Source: JAVBKP01 sp031553975
Lineage (GTDB): Bacteria > Bacillota > Clostridia > Peptostreptococcales > Anaerovoracaceae
DNA: 40,280 bases
Direction of reading: 5' to 3'
Assembly (NCBI GenBank): GCA_031553975.1
Contig: JAVBKP010000033.1
Location: 1 to 40,280, forward strand
Shown here piece after piece: positions 1 through 7,589 of this stretch. The notes beneath the pieces are model-generated. The model saw only the letters and a program-made list of their open reading frames with translations, was not told the origin of the DNA and ran no database searches. Every line of letters begins with the position of its first letter. Within the stretch, counting starts at the first letter, position 1. Both the position numbers and the translations under genes were made by a program.

Positions 1-562
1 AGCCAATTTCAAACTGTGTATCGGCACGTACTACCTGATTTTTCGCCAAATCTTCGTAGCCAAAGCCTTGTGTCCAGCCAGTACCTTTATCTAAATCTAC
101 CATTGCCAATGTTAGTCCTACACTCTTATTTGCTTCCATGGCATTATAGATATATGGAATAACCTTGTCTTTAATTTCAGCATACTTGTCATCTTTATCT
201 ACTAAAATAGGTCTCAAAAACTCATAGGAAACCATAGTTCTAGATACTTGGTTCACTGTTGGCTCGAAGTCTAACTGAACTGTCTTTCCGTTCACAACGG
301 CTTTGCGTTCTTTGAGCCATATTTTTGCATTCATATCATCATGTTTGATTTCAATGCTTTTGTCTTTGCTCTCCCATATTACCTTGCCGCCCATACTCTC
401 AACTGCTGCACGCAATGGTATCATCTTCGCCGGCTTTCCCTCGTTAGCTGAACCTTGGTCTGCTGCAAATACTGGCATAATGGACATTGTTATAATCATG
501 ACCATAGCCATAAGCCTACATGTAATCTGTCTGAAATCAAGTGCCATATTTTTATTTTTCAT
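1..562 (-). CDS. Stalk-domain serine hydrolase (beta-lactamase-like), C-terminus outside window
   Basis: Partial gene: it starts at an ATG at 562 and runs off the left edge after about 187 codons. A GGGGG ribosome site lies 8 bases upstream. Residues 1-33 form a signal peptide ending VFAAD. Residues about 40-115 (IPLRAAVESMGG, then WLKERKAVVNGK) match the copper-amine-oxidase N-terminal-like 'stalk' domain of secreted Clostridia proteins. The last stretch (LTLAMVDLDKGTGWTQGFGY, then ADTQFEIG) matches the start of class C beta-lactamase/PBP4* serine hydrolases, in which the catalytic SxxK follows directly after FEIGS. That Ser lies just outside the window, so activity cannot be judged. The gene starts 18 bp after the S-layer-type protein and is probably co-transcribed with it. 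The product is likely exported and acts on cell-wall peptide or ester bonds (inference). Confidence 0.8.
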   Translation of the reverse strand, partial: MKNKNMALDFRQITCRLMAMVMIITMSIMPVFAADQGSANEGKPAKMIPLRAAVESMGGKVIWESKDKSIEIKHDDMNAKIWLKERKAVVNGKTVQLDFEPTVNQVSRTMVSYEFLRPILVDKDDKYAEIKDKVIPYIYNAMEANKSVGLTLAMVDLDKGTGWTQGFGYEDLAKNQVVRADTQFEIG

Positions 563-580
563 AACGTTGCCCCCTTTTCA

Positions 581-2161
581 CTACTTTGCGTACTTTGGAT
601 ATTCCACAATGAGCATTTTACAAAACTCTTCAAAAGTGCCCTTATAATTAGCAAACTCTGGAATGCGAGCATAAATATAAGTTGTCATAACAAATCCCTT
701 GTCTGTGTCTTTCACAGCTACAGCTCTTCCAAATCCTTCATAATAGTAACATGCAATAGCTCTGGCAAAGCTCTCATCTACTATTTCGTGCCAGCCTTGG
801 TAACCATCGGTGACAACTGCCTGTGAATTAGGTTTATAATAGCTAGATATTGCGTTGATTTCGCTTGCATATTTATCAGTGATTGGTCTAGTTATAATAT
901 GATAATACTCATGGACTATATTAGAAGCATGCACTTCTCCTGTTACCTTGCCCGCACCTGTATAGATGGCTGGAAGGTTATAGTATAAATTTTCGTGGGC
1001 CTCTAGACTAAATCCACTACTTGCACGATACAACGGCATCGGCTGATACACTAGTTCCTTTGGTGCAAGATCACCAATTTTAAAATACGCAATAGATGGC
1101 ACTAAATAGCCGGGAACAGCCTTCTTATATTTAGCAATCAACTCTTCATGATAGGGTCTATACTTCTCATATAGCTTCGGTATATCAGCAGCTACATAGA
1201 ACTCAGCTAATTTTCCTGGAAGATCCAAGCGTTTTTGGCTGATTGTGGAATTGGAAACAAAGTTAAAATTTGGTGCGTCACCAAGGGAAGCCACTACGGT
1301 TTTTAGTTGTCCTGGACTGTCTTTGTAGTAATTAGGAGAACTGATCTTCAAATTCATGGCATTAAGCTCATCTCTTAGCATTTTTCTAGGTCCTTCGATT
1401 GGATATCCATTGTTGTCATCATATCCTGTGTAGTTAATGAAAGCAAGATAGGTGAACATGCGAATATCATATACATACTGCACATTGCTAAACCAACCAT
1501 ACGCATCCAAACCCATTAAAGCTGCTCTATCTTTATCAATAGCACCTTCATCACCTAATTTTTTAATAAGGGTTTCCTTACTATCTTTTATATTGGCTGA
1601 TAGTGCATTATACGAAATAGAGGTGGCATCACCGCGTGTGAAATAACTAGTATTATTACTATATCCTCCACTTGTAAAACCTATTTTATCTGACAGCACA
1701 AAAGCACTATCCCATTGAAAGTCTTTTCCTGATTCATATCCCAGTGCCTTCAGGACAAAGGTAAGGTATTGTGCAGAAGTTACAGGATTAGACCCACCAA
1801 ATTTCGTAAGTGATATGCCAGAAGTAAGGCCTTTTTCATACGCATACCCCACATAAGGCTTAGCCCACGTATCCACATCTGTGAATGGCGTAGTCCATTT
1901 GCCCGCCAGTGCCTCCTCTTTTTTTCCTAAAAGCGTGACAAGCATGGTAATAGCCTCTTGTCTAGTAGGTGCGCGGTCCAGATCGAAAATAGGTACTCCA
2001 TTTGCATCCGTACCTGCACCACTAAAAAGTTTTAACCCGTATAATGCAATGGCCGCTGAATCCTCAATGGTCACTGAATTCTCAATGGTATCTGCGTATA
2101 CTGGCGATGCCATAGTAATCAACATTACTGTTATCATTAGCATAGAAATAATTTTTCTCAT
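581..2161 (-). CDS. S-layer-homology protein with HExxH putative metallopeptidase domain
   Basis: 526 residues. An N-terminal signal peptide (residues 1-23, ending SPVYA) is followed by S-layer homology repeats over about 35-215 (e.g. PTRQEAITMLVTLLG, FTDVDTWAKPYVGYAYEKGL, NPVTSAQYLTFVLKALGY), which anchor proteins to secondary wall polymers. The C-terminal half contains HEYYH at 417-421, an HExxH zinc site, with a downstream WHEIVDESFARAI segment whose Glu near 463 could be the third ligand. This layout resembles DUF4932-type gluzincins (family assignment moderate). The protein is therefore probably a wall-anchored exported protease. Start ATG at 2161 has GGGGGA about 9 bases upstream. The gene lies just downstream of the rnfB terminator and upstream of a second exported hydrolase. 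Confidence 0.8.
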   Translation of the reverse strand: MRKIISMLMITVMLITMASPVYADTIENSVTIEDSAAIALYGLKLFSGAGTDANGVPIFDLDRAPTRQEAITMLVTLLGKKEEALAGKWTTPFTDVDTWAKPYVGYAYEKGLTSGISLTKFGGSNPVTSAQYLTFVLKALGYESGKDFQWDSAFVLSDKIGFTSGGYSNNTSYFTRGDATSISYNALSANIKDSKETLIKKLGDEGAIDKDRAALMGLDAYGWFSNVQYVYDIRMFTYLAFINYTGYDDNNGYPIEGPRKMLRDELNAMNLKISSPNYYKDSPGQLKTVVASLGDAPNFNFVSNSTISQKRLDLPGKLAEFYVAADIPKLYEKYRPYHEELIAKYKKAVPGYLVPSIAYFKIGDLAPKELVYQPMPLYRASSGFSLEAHENLYYNLPAIYTGAGKVTGEVHASNIVHEYYHIITRPITDKYASEINAISSYYKPNSQAVVTDGYQGWHEIVDESFARAIACYYYEGFGRAVAVKDTDKGFVMTTYIYARIPEFANYKGTFEEFCKMLIVEYPKYAK

Positions 2162-2186
2162 TTAGAACCGTCCCCCATTCATAGTG

Positions 2187-2220
2187 CAAAAAACGGTGAG
2201 GGGTTGCCTCACCGTTTTAG
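2187..2220 (-). terminator. Intrinsic terminator after rnfB
   Basis: Perfect 12-bp stem (plus-strand arms 2190-2201 and 2207-2218) with a 5-base loop, followed on the minus strand by a run of T. It begins about 10 bp after the rnfB stop and closes the rnf operon. The next minus-strand gene starts only 26 bp beyond it, so that gene depends on readthrough or on a promoter not recognised here. Confidence 0.88.
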
Positions 2221-2229
2221 CTTTACATA

Positions 2230-3039
2230 TTATCTGTTCACGTATTGAATTGCCTTTGTTGGGCATTTTTCTGTGCATTCTGCTGTTCCGCCTGCTGCTT
2301 TAAACGCTATGGCGTCTGCTTTTGCTAGGAAGTTCTCAATCACAATTGTTCCCTCTGGTGCATTTTTAGCACAGATAGAACAACCGATACAAGCTACTTC
2401 ACATTTTTTCTTTGCCACTGGCCCTTTATCTTTAGAGTTACATTTAACTACAATATTGTAGTTTTCTGGCTCTAGGCTGATAACTTTTCTAGGACAGATT
2501 TTTACGCAAGCACCACAAGCTGTACATTTTTTCTCATTGATCACTGGAATTCCATCAGGACCTTCTGTAATCGCTTCGAATAAACAAGCTTTCAGGCATG
2601 AACCGTATCCAAGGCATCCGTATTTACAGTCTTTGTCTCCACCTTGTACTAGGTTGGCGGCTACGCAGTCCTGTACGCCTTCATAAGCAAATGCTCTAAT
2701 TGATTTTGAGTAAGTGCCGTTACATTTGATAACAGCAACTTTTGGCTCTTGGGCTTCTGCGACTTTACCAGTTAGCTCAGCTACTTGATTGGCTACTATA
2801 GCTTTACCAGGGATACAAAGGTTAGGTGCTACTGCCGCATCTGTTACTACAGCTTCAGCATAGGCCATACAACCAGGATACCCGCATGCGCCACATTGTC
2901 CCTTTGGCAGTATATCTTCTACGATATGAATCAGCGGATTTACTTCCACTGCGAACTTCTTGTTAACAAATGCTAGAATGAAACCAAAACAGATTCCAAC
3001 TCCGCCCATTACAAGAACTACAATTATTGATGTTGTCAT
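2230..3039 (-). CDS. rnfB: Rnf complex subunit B, iron-sulfur electron-transfer protein
   Basis: 269 residues. RnfB is the multi-[4Fe-4S] subunit that takes electrons from ferredoxin into the ion-pumping ferredoxin:NAD+ oxidoreductase. An N-terminal membrane helix (about 4-25) is followed by the RnfB-specific cluster motif QCGACGYPGC (Cys49, 52, 57, probably 75). Next come a Cys-rich segment (138-153) and a complete ferredoxin motif CTACGACVKICP (172-183). The C-terminal pair is degenerate: CIGCSICAKNAP has Ala where the fourth Cys is expected, and the last motif keeps only CTEKCP. It is the last gene of rnfCDGEAB, 12 bp after rnfA, and a strong terminator follows. Confidence 0.95.
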   Translation of the reverse strand: MTTSIIVVLVMGGVGICFGFILAFVNKKFAVEVNPLIHIVEDILPKGQCGACGYPGCMAYAEAVVTDAAVAPNLCIPGKAIVANQVAELTGKVAEAQEPKVAVIKCNGTYSKSIRAFAYEGVQDCVAANLVQGGDKDCKYGCLGYGSCLKACLFEAITEGPDGIPVINEKKCTACGACVKICPRKVISLEPENYNIVVKCNSKDKGPVAKKKCEVACIGCSICAKNAPEGTIVIENFLAKADAIAFKAAGGTAECTEKCPTKAIQYVNR

Positions 3040-3051
3040 CGTTTATCCCCT

Positions 3052-3633
3052 CTATAATGTAATCATGCCAGAGAATCCTAGGAATGAAAGTGCTAGCATT
3101 CCACCAAGAATGAACGCGACTCCTAAGCCTTCTAGTGTTTTCGGCACATCTGCATATCTTAACTTTTCTCTTAAACTTGCCATTAGAATAAGTGCTAGGG
3201 CAAATCCTAAACCTGAACCAAATGCATGCACTGTAGCTTGTAAGAAGTTGTAGTGGTTTTCTGCATTAAGCTCTGGTACTCCTAATACTACGCAGTTTGT
3301 TGCCATTAGCATTAGATAGATTCCCCACATGTTATATAAAGTAGGTGCTAGCTTTTTAGTTAAAATCTCTAACAATTGTACAAAACTTGCAATTAGAATA
3401 ATAAATACAATTGTTTTCAAGAATTCTAATTCAAATGGTACAAGTATGAAAGTGTGAACTACCCACGCAAGCATTGAACTTAGTGTCATAACGGCTGTTA
3501 CGGCAAATCCCATACCCACTGAGGCGTTAAGGTTTTTAGATACTCCAAAGAATATACATAGACCTAGGAAGCGCGTAAGTACGAAGTTGTTAATAAGTAC
3601 AGCACTTAGAAATAATAATAAATATTCTGTCAT
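3052..3633 (-). CDS. rnfA: Rnf complex subunit A, integral membrane
   Basis: 193 residues, the normal length for RnfA, with about six hydrophobic helices throughout. The N-terminal LINNFVLTRFLGLCIFFGVS segment is typical of the RnfA/NqrE family. The paralogous RnfA/RnfE pair forms part of the ion-translocating membrane core. It starts 3 bp after rnfE and is followed closely by rnfB, so it is translated within the rnf operon. Confidence 0.96.
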   Translation of the reverse strand: MTEYLLLFLSAVLINNFVLTRFLGLCIFFGVSKNLNASVGMGFAVTAVMTLSSMLAWVVHTFILVPFELEFLKTIVFIILIASFVQLLEILTKKLAPTLYNMWGIYLMLMATNCVVLGVPELNAENHYNFLQATVHAFGSGLGFALALILMASLREKLRYADVPKTLEGLGVAFILGGMLALSFLGFSGMITL

Positions 3634-3636
3634 TTC

Positions 3637-4245
3637 TTACGCCTCCTTCTTTTCTTCTGCAGCTTTGTTGATTTTTTTGAATATCGCTACAAGGTATCCC
3701 ATGACGATAAATGCGCCTGGAGGAAGGATCATAACCAGAGGACCTTTATACCATTCGCCTAGAATAGGGAATCCCATAATGGTACCCATGCCGATAACTT
3801 CACGGATTACTCCGATAACTATCATGGCAAGAAGAAATCCAAATCCCATGCCCAGACCATCTAAGAAAGATGGAAATGGTTTGTTTTTAGAAGCAAATAC
3901 TTCCGCTCTAGCAAGGATGATAGCAAATACTACGATTAATGCTAAATAAATACCTAGTGCTTTGAACAATTCAGGTGCAAAGGCTTTTAGTAAAAGTTGC
4001 ACTACTGTTACAATTGTAGCAATAGATGTAATGTATACTGGTACACGTACTTTTGGATTAACCCATTTACGAGTAATCGATACGGATAAGTTGTTCATAC
4101 TGATTACAAATGTAACAGCTAGACCCATTGTAATAGCGTTAACTACGTTGGTTGTTACAGCTAGACCTGGGCAAAGGCTTAGTGCCAGTACGAAGATTGG
4201 GTTTTCTAGGATAAGACCTTTTTTAAATATTTGTAAATTATTCAT
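3637..4245 (-). CDS. rnfE: Rnf complex subunit E, integral membrane
   Basis: 202 residues, polytopic. It begins with FKKGLILENPIFVLALSLCPGLAVTT-type sequence, the hallmark of RnfE/NqrD proteins. It is paralogous to RnfA and inserted opposite it in the membrane core of the Rnf ferredoxin:NAD+ oxidoreductase. The C-terminus is charged (KKINKAAEEKKEA). Its start is 1 base from the rnfG stop, indicating translational coupling. Confidence 0.96.
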   Translation of the reverse strand: MNNLQIFKKGLILENPIFVLALSLCPGLAVTTNVVNAITMGLAVTFVISMNNLSVSITRKWVNPKVRVPVYITSIATIVTVVQLLLKAFAPELFKALGIYLALIVVFAIILARAEVFASKNKPFPSFLDGLGMGFGFLLAMIVIGVIREVIGMGTIMGFPILGEWYKGPLVMILPPGAFIVMGYLVAIFKKINKAAEEKKEA

Positions 4246-4246
4246 C

Positions 4247-4801
4247 TTATAACCCTCCTTCTGCTACTGCTAACTCTACTGCTTCTTTGATGCCTTTTGT
4301 TACAGCTCTAGAAGTAATGGTAGCACCTGTCATAGCTTGAATTTTATCTTTATCGTTAGGATTTTTTGTAACTTCTAAAGACTCGGCTGTTTTACCAATG
4401 AATTGGTCTTTAAACTTTGGTTTTTCCGCGCCGTCACCTAATCCAGGTGTTTCTTTATGTATTGTTATAGCATAATTCAAAACTGCGCCGTCTTTTGATA
4501 CTGCCACTAACATGTGGATAGCACCAGCAAACCCTTTTGGCTCCACTGGAATTATGTATGCAAGTTTTTCTGCACCGCTTTCAGCAATTTTCCAACCTTC
4601 TTTTCCAGGTACATCAACAAATGAGCTAGCCTCTGGAACTAGAGACTGCATTGCCTCCGTTTCCATTCTCTCTGCACTTATGATGGCATAAGGGTTAGAA
4701 AGGAAAAATACGATTCCAATGATTACGCCAGAGATAATACAGGCGAAGAAAAGGTTTAGGGCAACTTTTACAATTGAAAATTCTTTTTCATGATGCTCCA
4801 T
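4247..4801 (-). CDS. rnfG: Rnf complex subunit G, covalent FMN-binding
   Basis: 184 residues. One membrane helix (about 13-35) is followed by an extracytoplasmic FMN-binding domain. The flavin-attachment motif is MTGATITS, with Thr161 the probable phosphoester-linked FMN site (S/T-G-A-T pattern), and the upstream KETPGLGDG segment is also conserved. It passes electrons between flavins of the Rnf chain. Its start is adjacent to the rnfD stop. Confidence 0.96.
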   Translation of the reverse strand: MEHHEKEFSIVKVALNLFFACIISGVIIGIVFFLSNPYAIISAERMETEAMQSLVPEASSFVDVPGKEGWKIAESGAEKLAYIIPVEPKGFAGAIHMLVAVSKDGAVLNYAITIHKETPGLGDGAEKPKFKDQFIGKTAESLEVTKNPNDKDKIQAMTGATITSRAVTKGIKEAVELAVAEGGL

Positions 4802-4802
4802 C

Positions 4803-5768
4803 TTATTTGCCCCCCTTCACTGGTTTTACATATCCAAATACTCTTGGATGAGTAAATCTATCAATTAGTGGTGTTACAACGTTCATTAATAGAATTGCGT
4901 AACATACGCCTTCTGGGTATGCGCCCACTTGTCTGATTAATACTGTAAGCGCACCTGCACCGATTGCAAATATGATTTGACCTTTTACAGTCATAGGTGC
5001 TGTTACATAGTCAGTGGCCATAAAGAAGGCACCTAAGATAACGCCTCCAGATAGCACGCCAAACACCGGATCAACGCCTGCGATCATGGATAAGATGGCA
5101 ACAGAGGCAATCATAAATGTTGGAATATGCCATTTAACGTATTTCATAGCAATTAGGGCAACGCCGCCTATGATAAGCAATATAGCTGATACTTCCCCTA
5201 TAGATCCGTTTACGTTACCAATTAGCATATCTTTATATAAAGCAGAATTTGATCCAAACATGTCTACTACGTTTGTAAAACCTTCCTCTTTTAATACGGC
5301 AAGTGCTGTGGCAGAAGTCTGTGCATCCGCTGTTAATGGGGTAAATCTTGTCATGTCTACTGGCCAAGATGCCACTAGAACTGCTCTTCCTATAAGTGCT
5401 GGATTGAAAATGTTATATCCAAGTCCGCCCATAGAATGTTTGGCAATGACGATGGCTACAAATGCGCCAAATACTGCCATATAAAGTGGTAGTTCAGGAG
5501 GAAGTGTAAGTGCTAATAAAAGTCCTGTAAGAGCTGCACTTCCATCTGTGATTGTTATCGTCTTCTTCATGATTTTTTGGCATAGGTATTCAAATAATAC
5601 TGCCGAAACCATAGAAGTAATAATTAACAATAATGCCTTATATCCAAATCTATACACACCAAATGCTGCTGCTGGAAACAATGCGGCACATACTGCCAAC
5701 ATTATTTTTTGTGTCGATACCGCTGCACGGATGTGTGGAGATGAGGAAACTGTTAATAATTTTTCCAT
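4803..5768 (-). CDS. rnfD: Rnf complex subunit D, integral membrane flavoprotein
   Basis: 321 residues, about nine hydrophobic segments. It starts with the family signature VSSSPHIR near residue 7, and GGLGYNIFNPALIGRA (about 114-129) is a conserved RnfD/NqrB segment. The flavinylation region reads DAQTSATAL, with Thr154 the likely covalent FMN site in a clostridial T-S-A-T variant of S-G-A-T. It sits between rnfC (47 bp upstream) and rnfG (1 bp). Confidence 0.96.
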   Translation of the reverse strand: MEKLLTVSSSPHIRAAVSTQKIMLAVCAALFPAAAFGVYRFGYKALLLIITSMVSAVLFEYLCQKIMKKTITITDGSAALTGLLLALTLPPELPLYMAVFGAFVAIVIAKHSMGGLGYNIFNPALIGRAVLVASWPVDMTRFTPLTADAQTSATALAVLKEEGFTNVVDMFGSNSALYKDMLIGNVNGSIGEVSAILLIIGGVALIAMKYVKWHIPTFMIASVAILSMIAGVDPVFGVLSGGVILGAFFMATDYVTAPMTVKGQIIFAIGAGALTVLIRQVGAYPEGVCYAILLMNVVTPLIDRFTHPRVFGYVKPVKGGK

Positions 5769-5815
5769 TACTTAATAAACCTCATTTCATTCAATGTATT
5801 ACGTATAATTGCTGA

Positions 5816-7138
5816 TTACTTTTTAACTGCTGCTTGGGCATTCATGTTCTTCATATATCTTACATATTGTACGATATTTCTCTTGGCAGGACATACGTAC
5901 ACGCAAGACCCACATTCCATACAGTCTAGTAAGCTATAATCTGTTTTCGCTTCTTCATAAAAACTTTTTTGTCCAAGTAAGCTCAACATGCTTGGCACAA
6001 GTCCCATTGGGCAAGCTTCAACACATCTACCACAACGTATGCAGTTTGATTCTTTGTCGTTGTTTACCTCGTTCTTAGTCAAGGCCAAAATTCCACCAGT
6101 CCCCTTAATAGAAGCTGCAGCGGCATTAGCTTGTGCAAATCCCATCATAGGTCCACCAAGTATTATTTTTTCTGGCTCGGACTTAAATCCTCCACACATA
6201 TCGATAATGTCTTGCAAAGTTGTCCCAATTTTGATAATAACATTTTTAGGTGTCTTCATAGCATCGCCTGTTACGGTACAAACCCTCTCGATTAGAGGAA
6301 TTCCTTTTGTCACTGCATCTGCTACAGCCTTCATGGTTCCTACATTATGCACTATTACACCAAGGTCAGAAGGTAACTTACCTGATCCAAGTTCTTTACC
6401 TGTAATAGCTTTAATCAGCATTTTTTCTCCGCCTTGTGGGTATCTAGTAGGCAGACATACTACTTTAAAATTAGTACCTTTTACAGCCTCTTGCATTTTG
6501 GCAACGGCATCTTTTTTGTTGTCCTCAATACCAATGTAAACATTAGCAATATTAAGCATTTTAGCTACAATTTTAATTCCTTCTACAATGTCATCACTCA
6601 TTTCAAGCATGGCTCTGTAGTCAGATGTTAGGTACGGCTCACACTCTGCACCATTAAGAATAAATGTATCAACTACTTTATCCTTTGGTGGTGATAATTT
6701 CACGTGTGCTGGGAATGTTGCTCCTCCCATACCTACAATACCCGCCGCTGAAATAGCAGCCATGGTATCTTCTGCAGACATAGTATTCCAAACCCTACTC
6801 ATTGGTAGGCCATCCATCCATTGGTCTTGTCCATCAGATTTAATATGAATGGACTTTACATTTCCGAATGTTGGATGCTGATAGTCTACAACGCCTACAA
6901 CTTCTCCTGATGTAGATGCATGGATATTAGCAGATACAAATCCAGCGCTTTCAGCAATTAGCTGACCTTTTTTCACTAGATCTCCTGCTTTCACTGTGGC
7001 TGTTGCCTCGGCCCCAATGTGCTGTCTCAAAGGTATATATACCTTTTCTGGCGCTGGTAGCCTCTCAATGCTTGCTGAAGCACTCAATGCCTTGCTGTCA
7101 TTTGGGTGTACTCCACCAGCAAAGAATGATTTTGACAT
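5816..7138 (-). CDS. rnfC: Rnf complex subunit C, NADH-side iron-sulfur flavoprotein
   Basis: 440 residues, typical for clostridial RnfC. The N-terminal barrel-like domain (PLRQHIGAEATATVKAGDLVKKGQ) is followed by a complex-I 51-kDa-like nucleotide/FMN domain with GMGGATFPAHVKL (about 136-148) and an SLBB region. Two [4Fe-4S] motifs close the protein, CIRCGRCVEACP (about 366-377) and CMECGSCVYVCP (about 404-415). It is the peripheral subunit that reduces NAD+. A strong AAGGAGGAGA site precedes ATG 7138. It is the first rnf gene proper, 30 bp after the RseC-like gene. Confidence 0.97.
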   Translation of the reverse strand: MSKSFFAGGVHPNDSKALSASASIERLPAPEKVYIPLRQHIGAEATATVKAGDLVKKGQLIAESAGFVSANIHASTSGEVVGVVDYQHPTFGNVKSIHIKSDGQDQWMDGLPMSRVWNTMSAEDTMAAISAAGIVGMGGATFPAHVKLSPPKDKVVDTFILNGAECEPYLTSDYRAMLEMSDDIVEGIKIVAKMLNIANVYIGIEDNKKDAVAKMQEAVKGTNFKVVCLPTRYPQGGEKMLIKAITGKELGSGKLPSDLGVIVHNVGTMKAVADAVTKGIPLIERVCTVTGDAMKTPKNVIIKIGTTLQDIIDMCGGFKSEPEKIILGGPMMGFAQANAAAASIKGTGGILALTKNEVNNDKESNCIRCGRCVEACPMGLVPSMLSLLGQKSFYEEAKTDYSLLDCMECGSCVYVCPAKRNIVQYVRYMKNMNAQAAVKK

Positions 7139-7168
7139 GTGGTCTCTCCTCCTTGTACAATTTCTTTA

Positions 7169-7558
7169 TTATAATTTTTCCACTATAACTGGTATAGAGT
7201 GGGCACCTGATTTTACTTTCTTATCGAACAGTTTAATCACTATGCCTGATATAGCCAACGCCACTATCACACCTACTGCAACAGGTACGTTAAACTTACT
7301 AGATACAAAAACGCCCAAAAATATCATAAATATTGGCATAATAAACACCATGAACGTCGAAACGACCATGTTGTGCTCATATATCTCATATGCTACCTTG
7401 TCGCCTATTTTGGCATTGGCTTTGTTGACAGCTTCAAGAACCATGGCATTGTCTCCTGGACATGCACCACAGTTCTTACATTCATTATGTCTGCCAGCCT
7501 TAACTCTGGCAATATTCTCTTCTTTTAGCTCAATTACGATGCCTTCTTCTCTTTTCAT
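7169..7558 (-). CDS. RseC/MucC-family (SoxR-reducing system) membrane protein
   Basis: 129 residues. The N-terminal part is cytoplasmic with a Cys cluster (HNECKNCGACPG, about 24-35: Cys27, 30, 33), then VGDKV-like beta segments and two membrane helices (about 66-85 and 91-109). This matches the RseC/MucC family, which in clostridia is commonly placed at the head of rnf operons and is thought to help assemble or modify Rnf. The Cys cluster may bind iron-sulfur or a metal. It is 30 bp upstream of rnfC and in the same transcription unit; the ribosome site is weak. Confidence 0.85.
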   Translation of the reverse strand: MKREEGIVIELKEENIARVKAGRHNECKNCGACPGDNAMVLEAVNKANAKIGDKVAYEIYEHNMVVSTFMVFIMPIFMIFLGVFVSSKFNVPVAVGVIVALAISGIVIKLFDKKVKSGAHSIPVIVEKL

Positions 7559-7589
7559 TTTTAGTCTCGATTCTTACTATTTATTTGTA

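Noticed and set aside
1881..2165. Plus-strand open frame antisense to the S-layer-type protein
   Set aside because: It is opposite a well-supported exported protein, has no family resemblance and has no clear ribosome site.
5014..5484. Long plus-strand open frame inside rnfD
   Set aside because: Antisense shadow of a conserved Rnf subunit; the composition is as expected from the reverse of membrane-protein codons.
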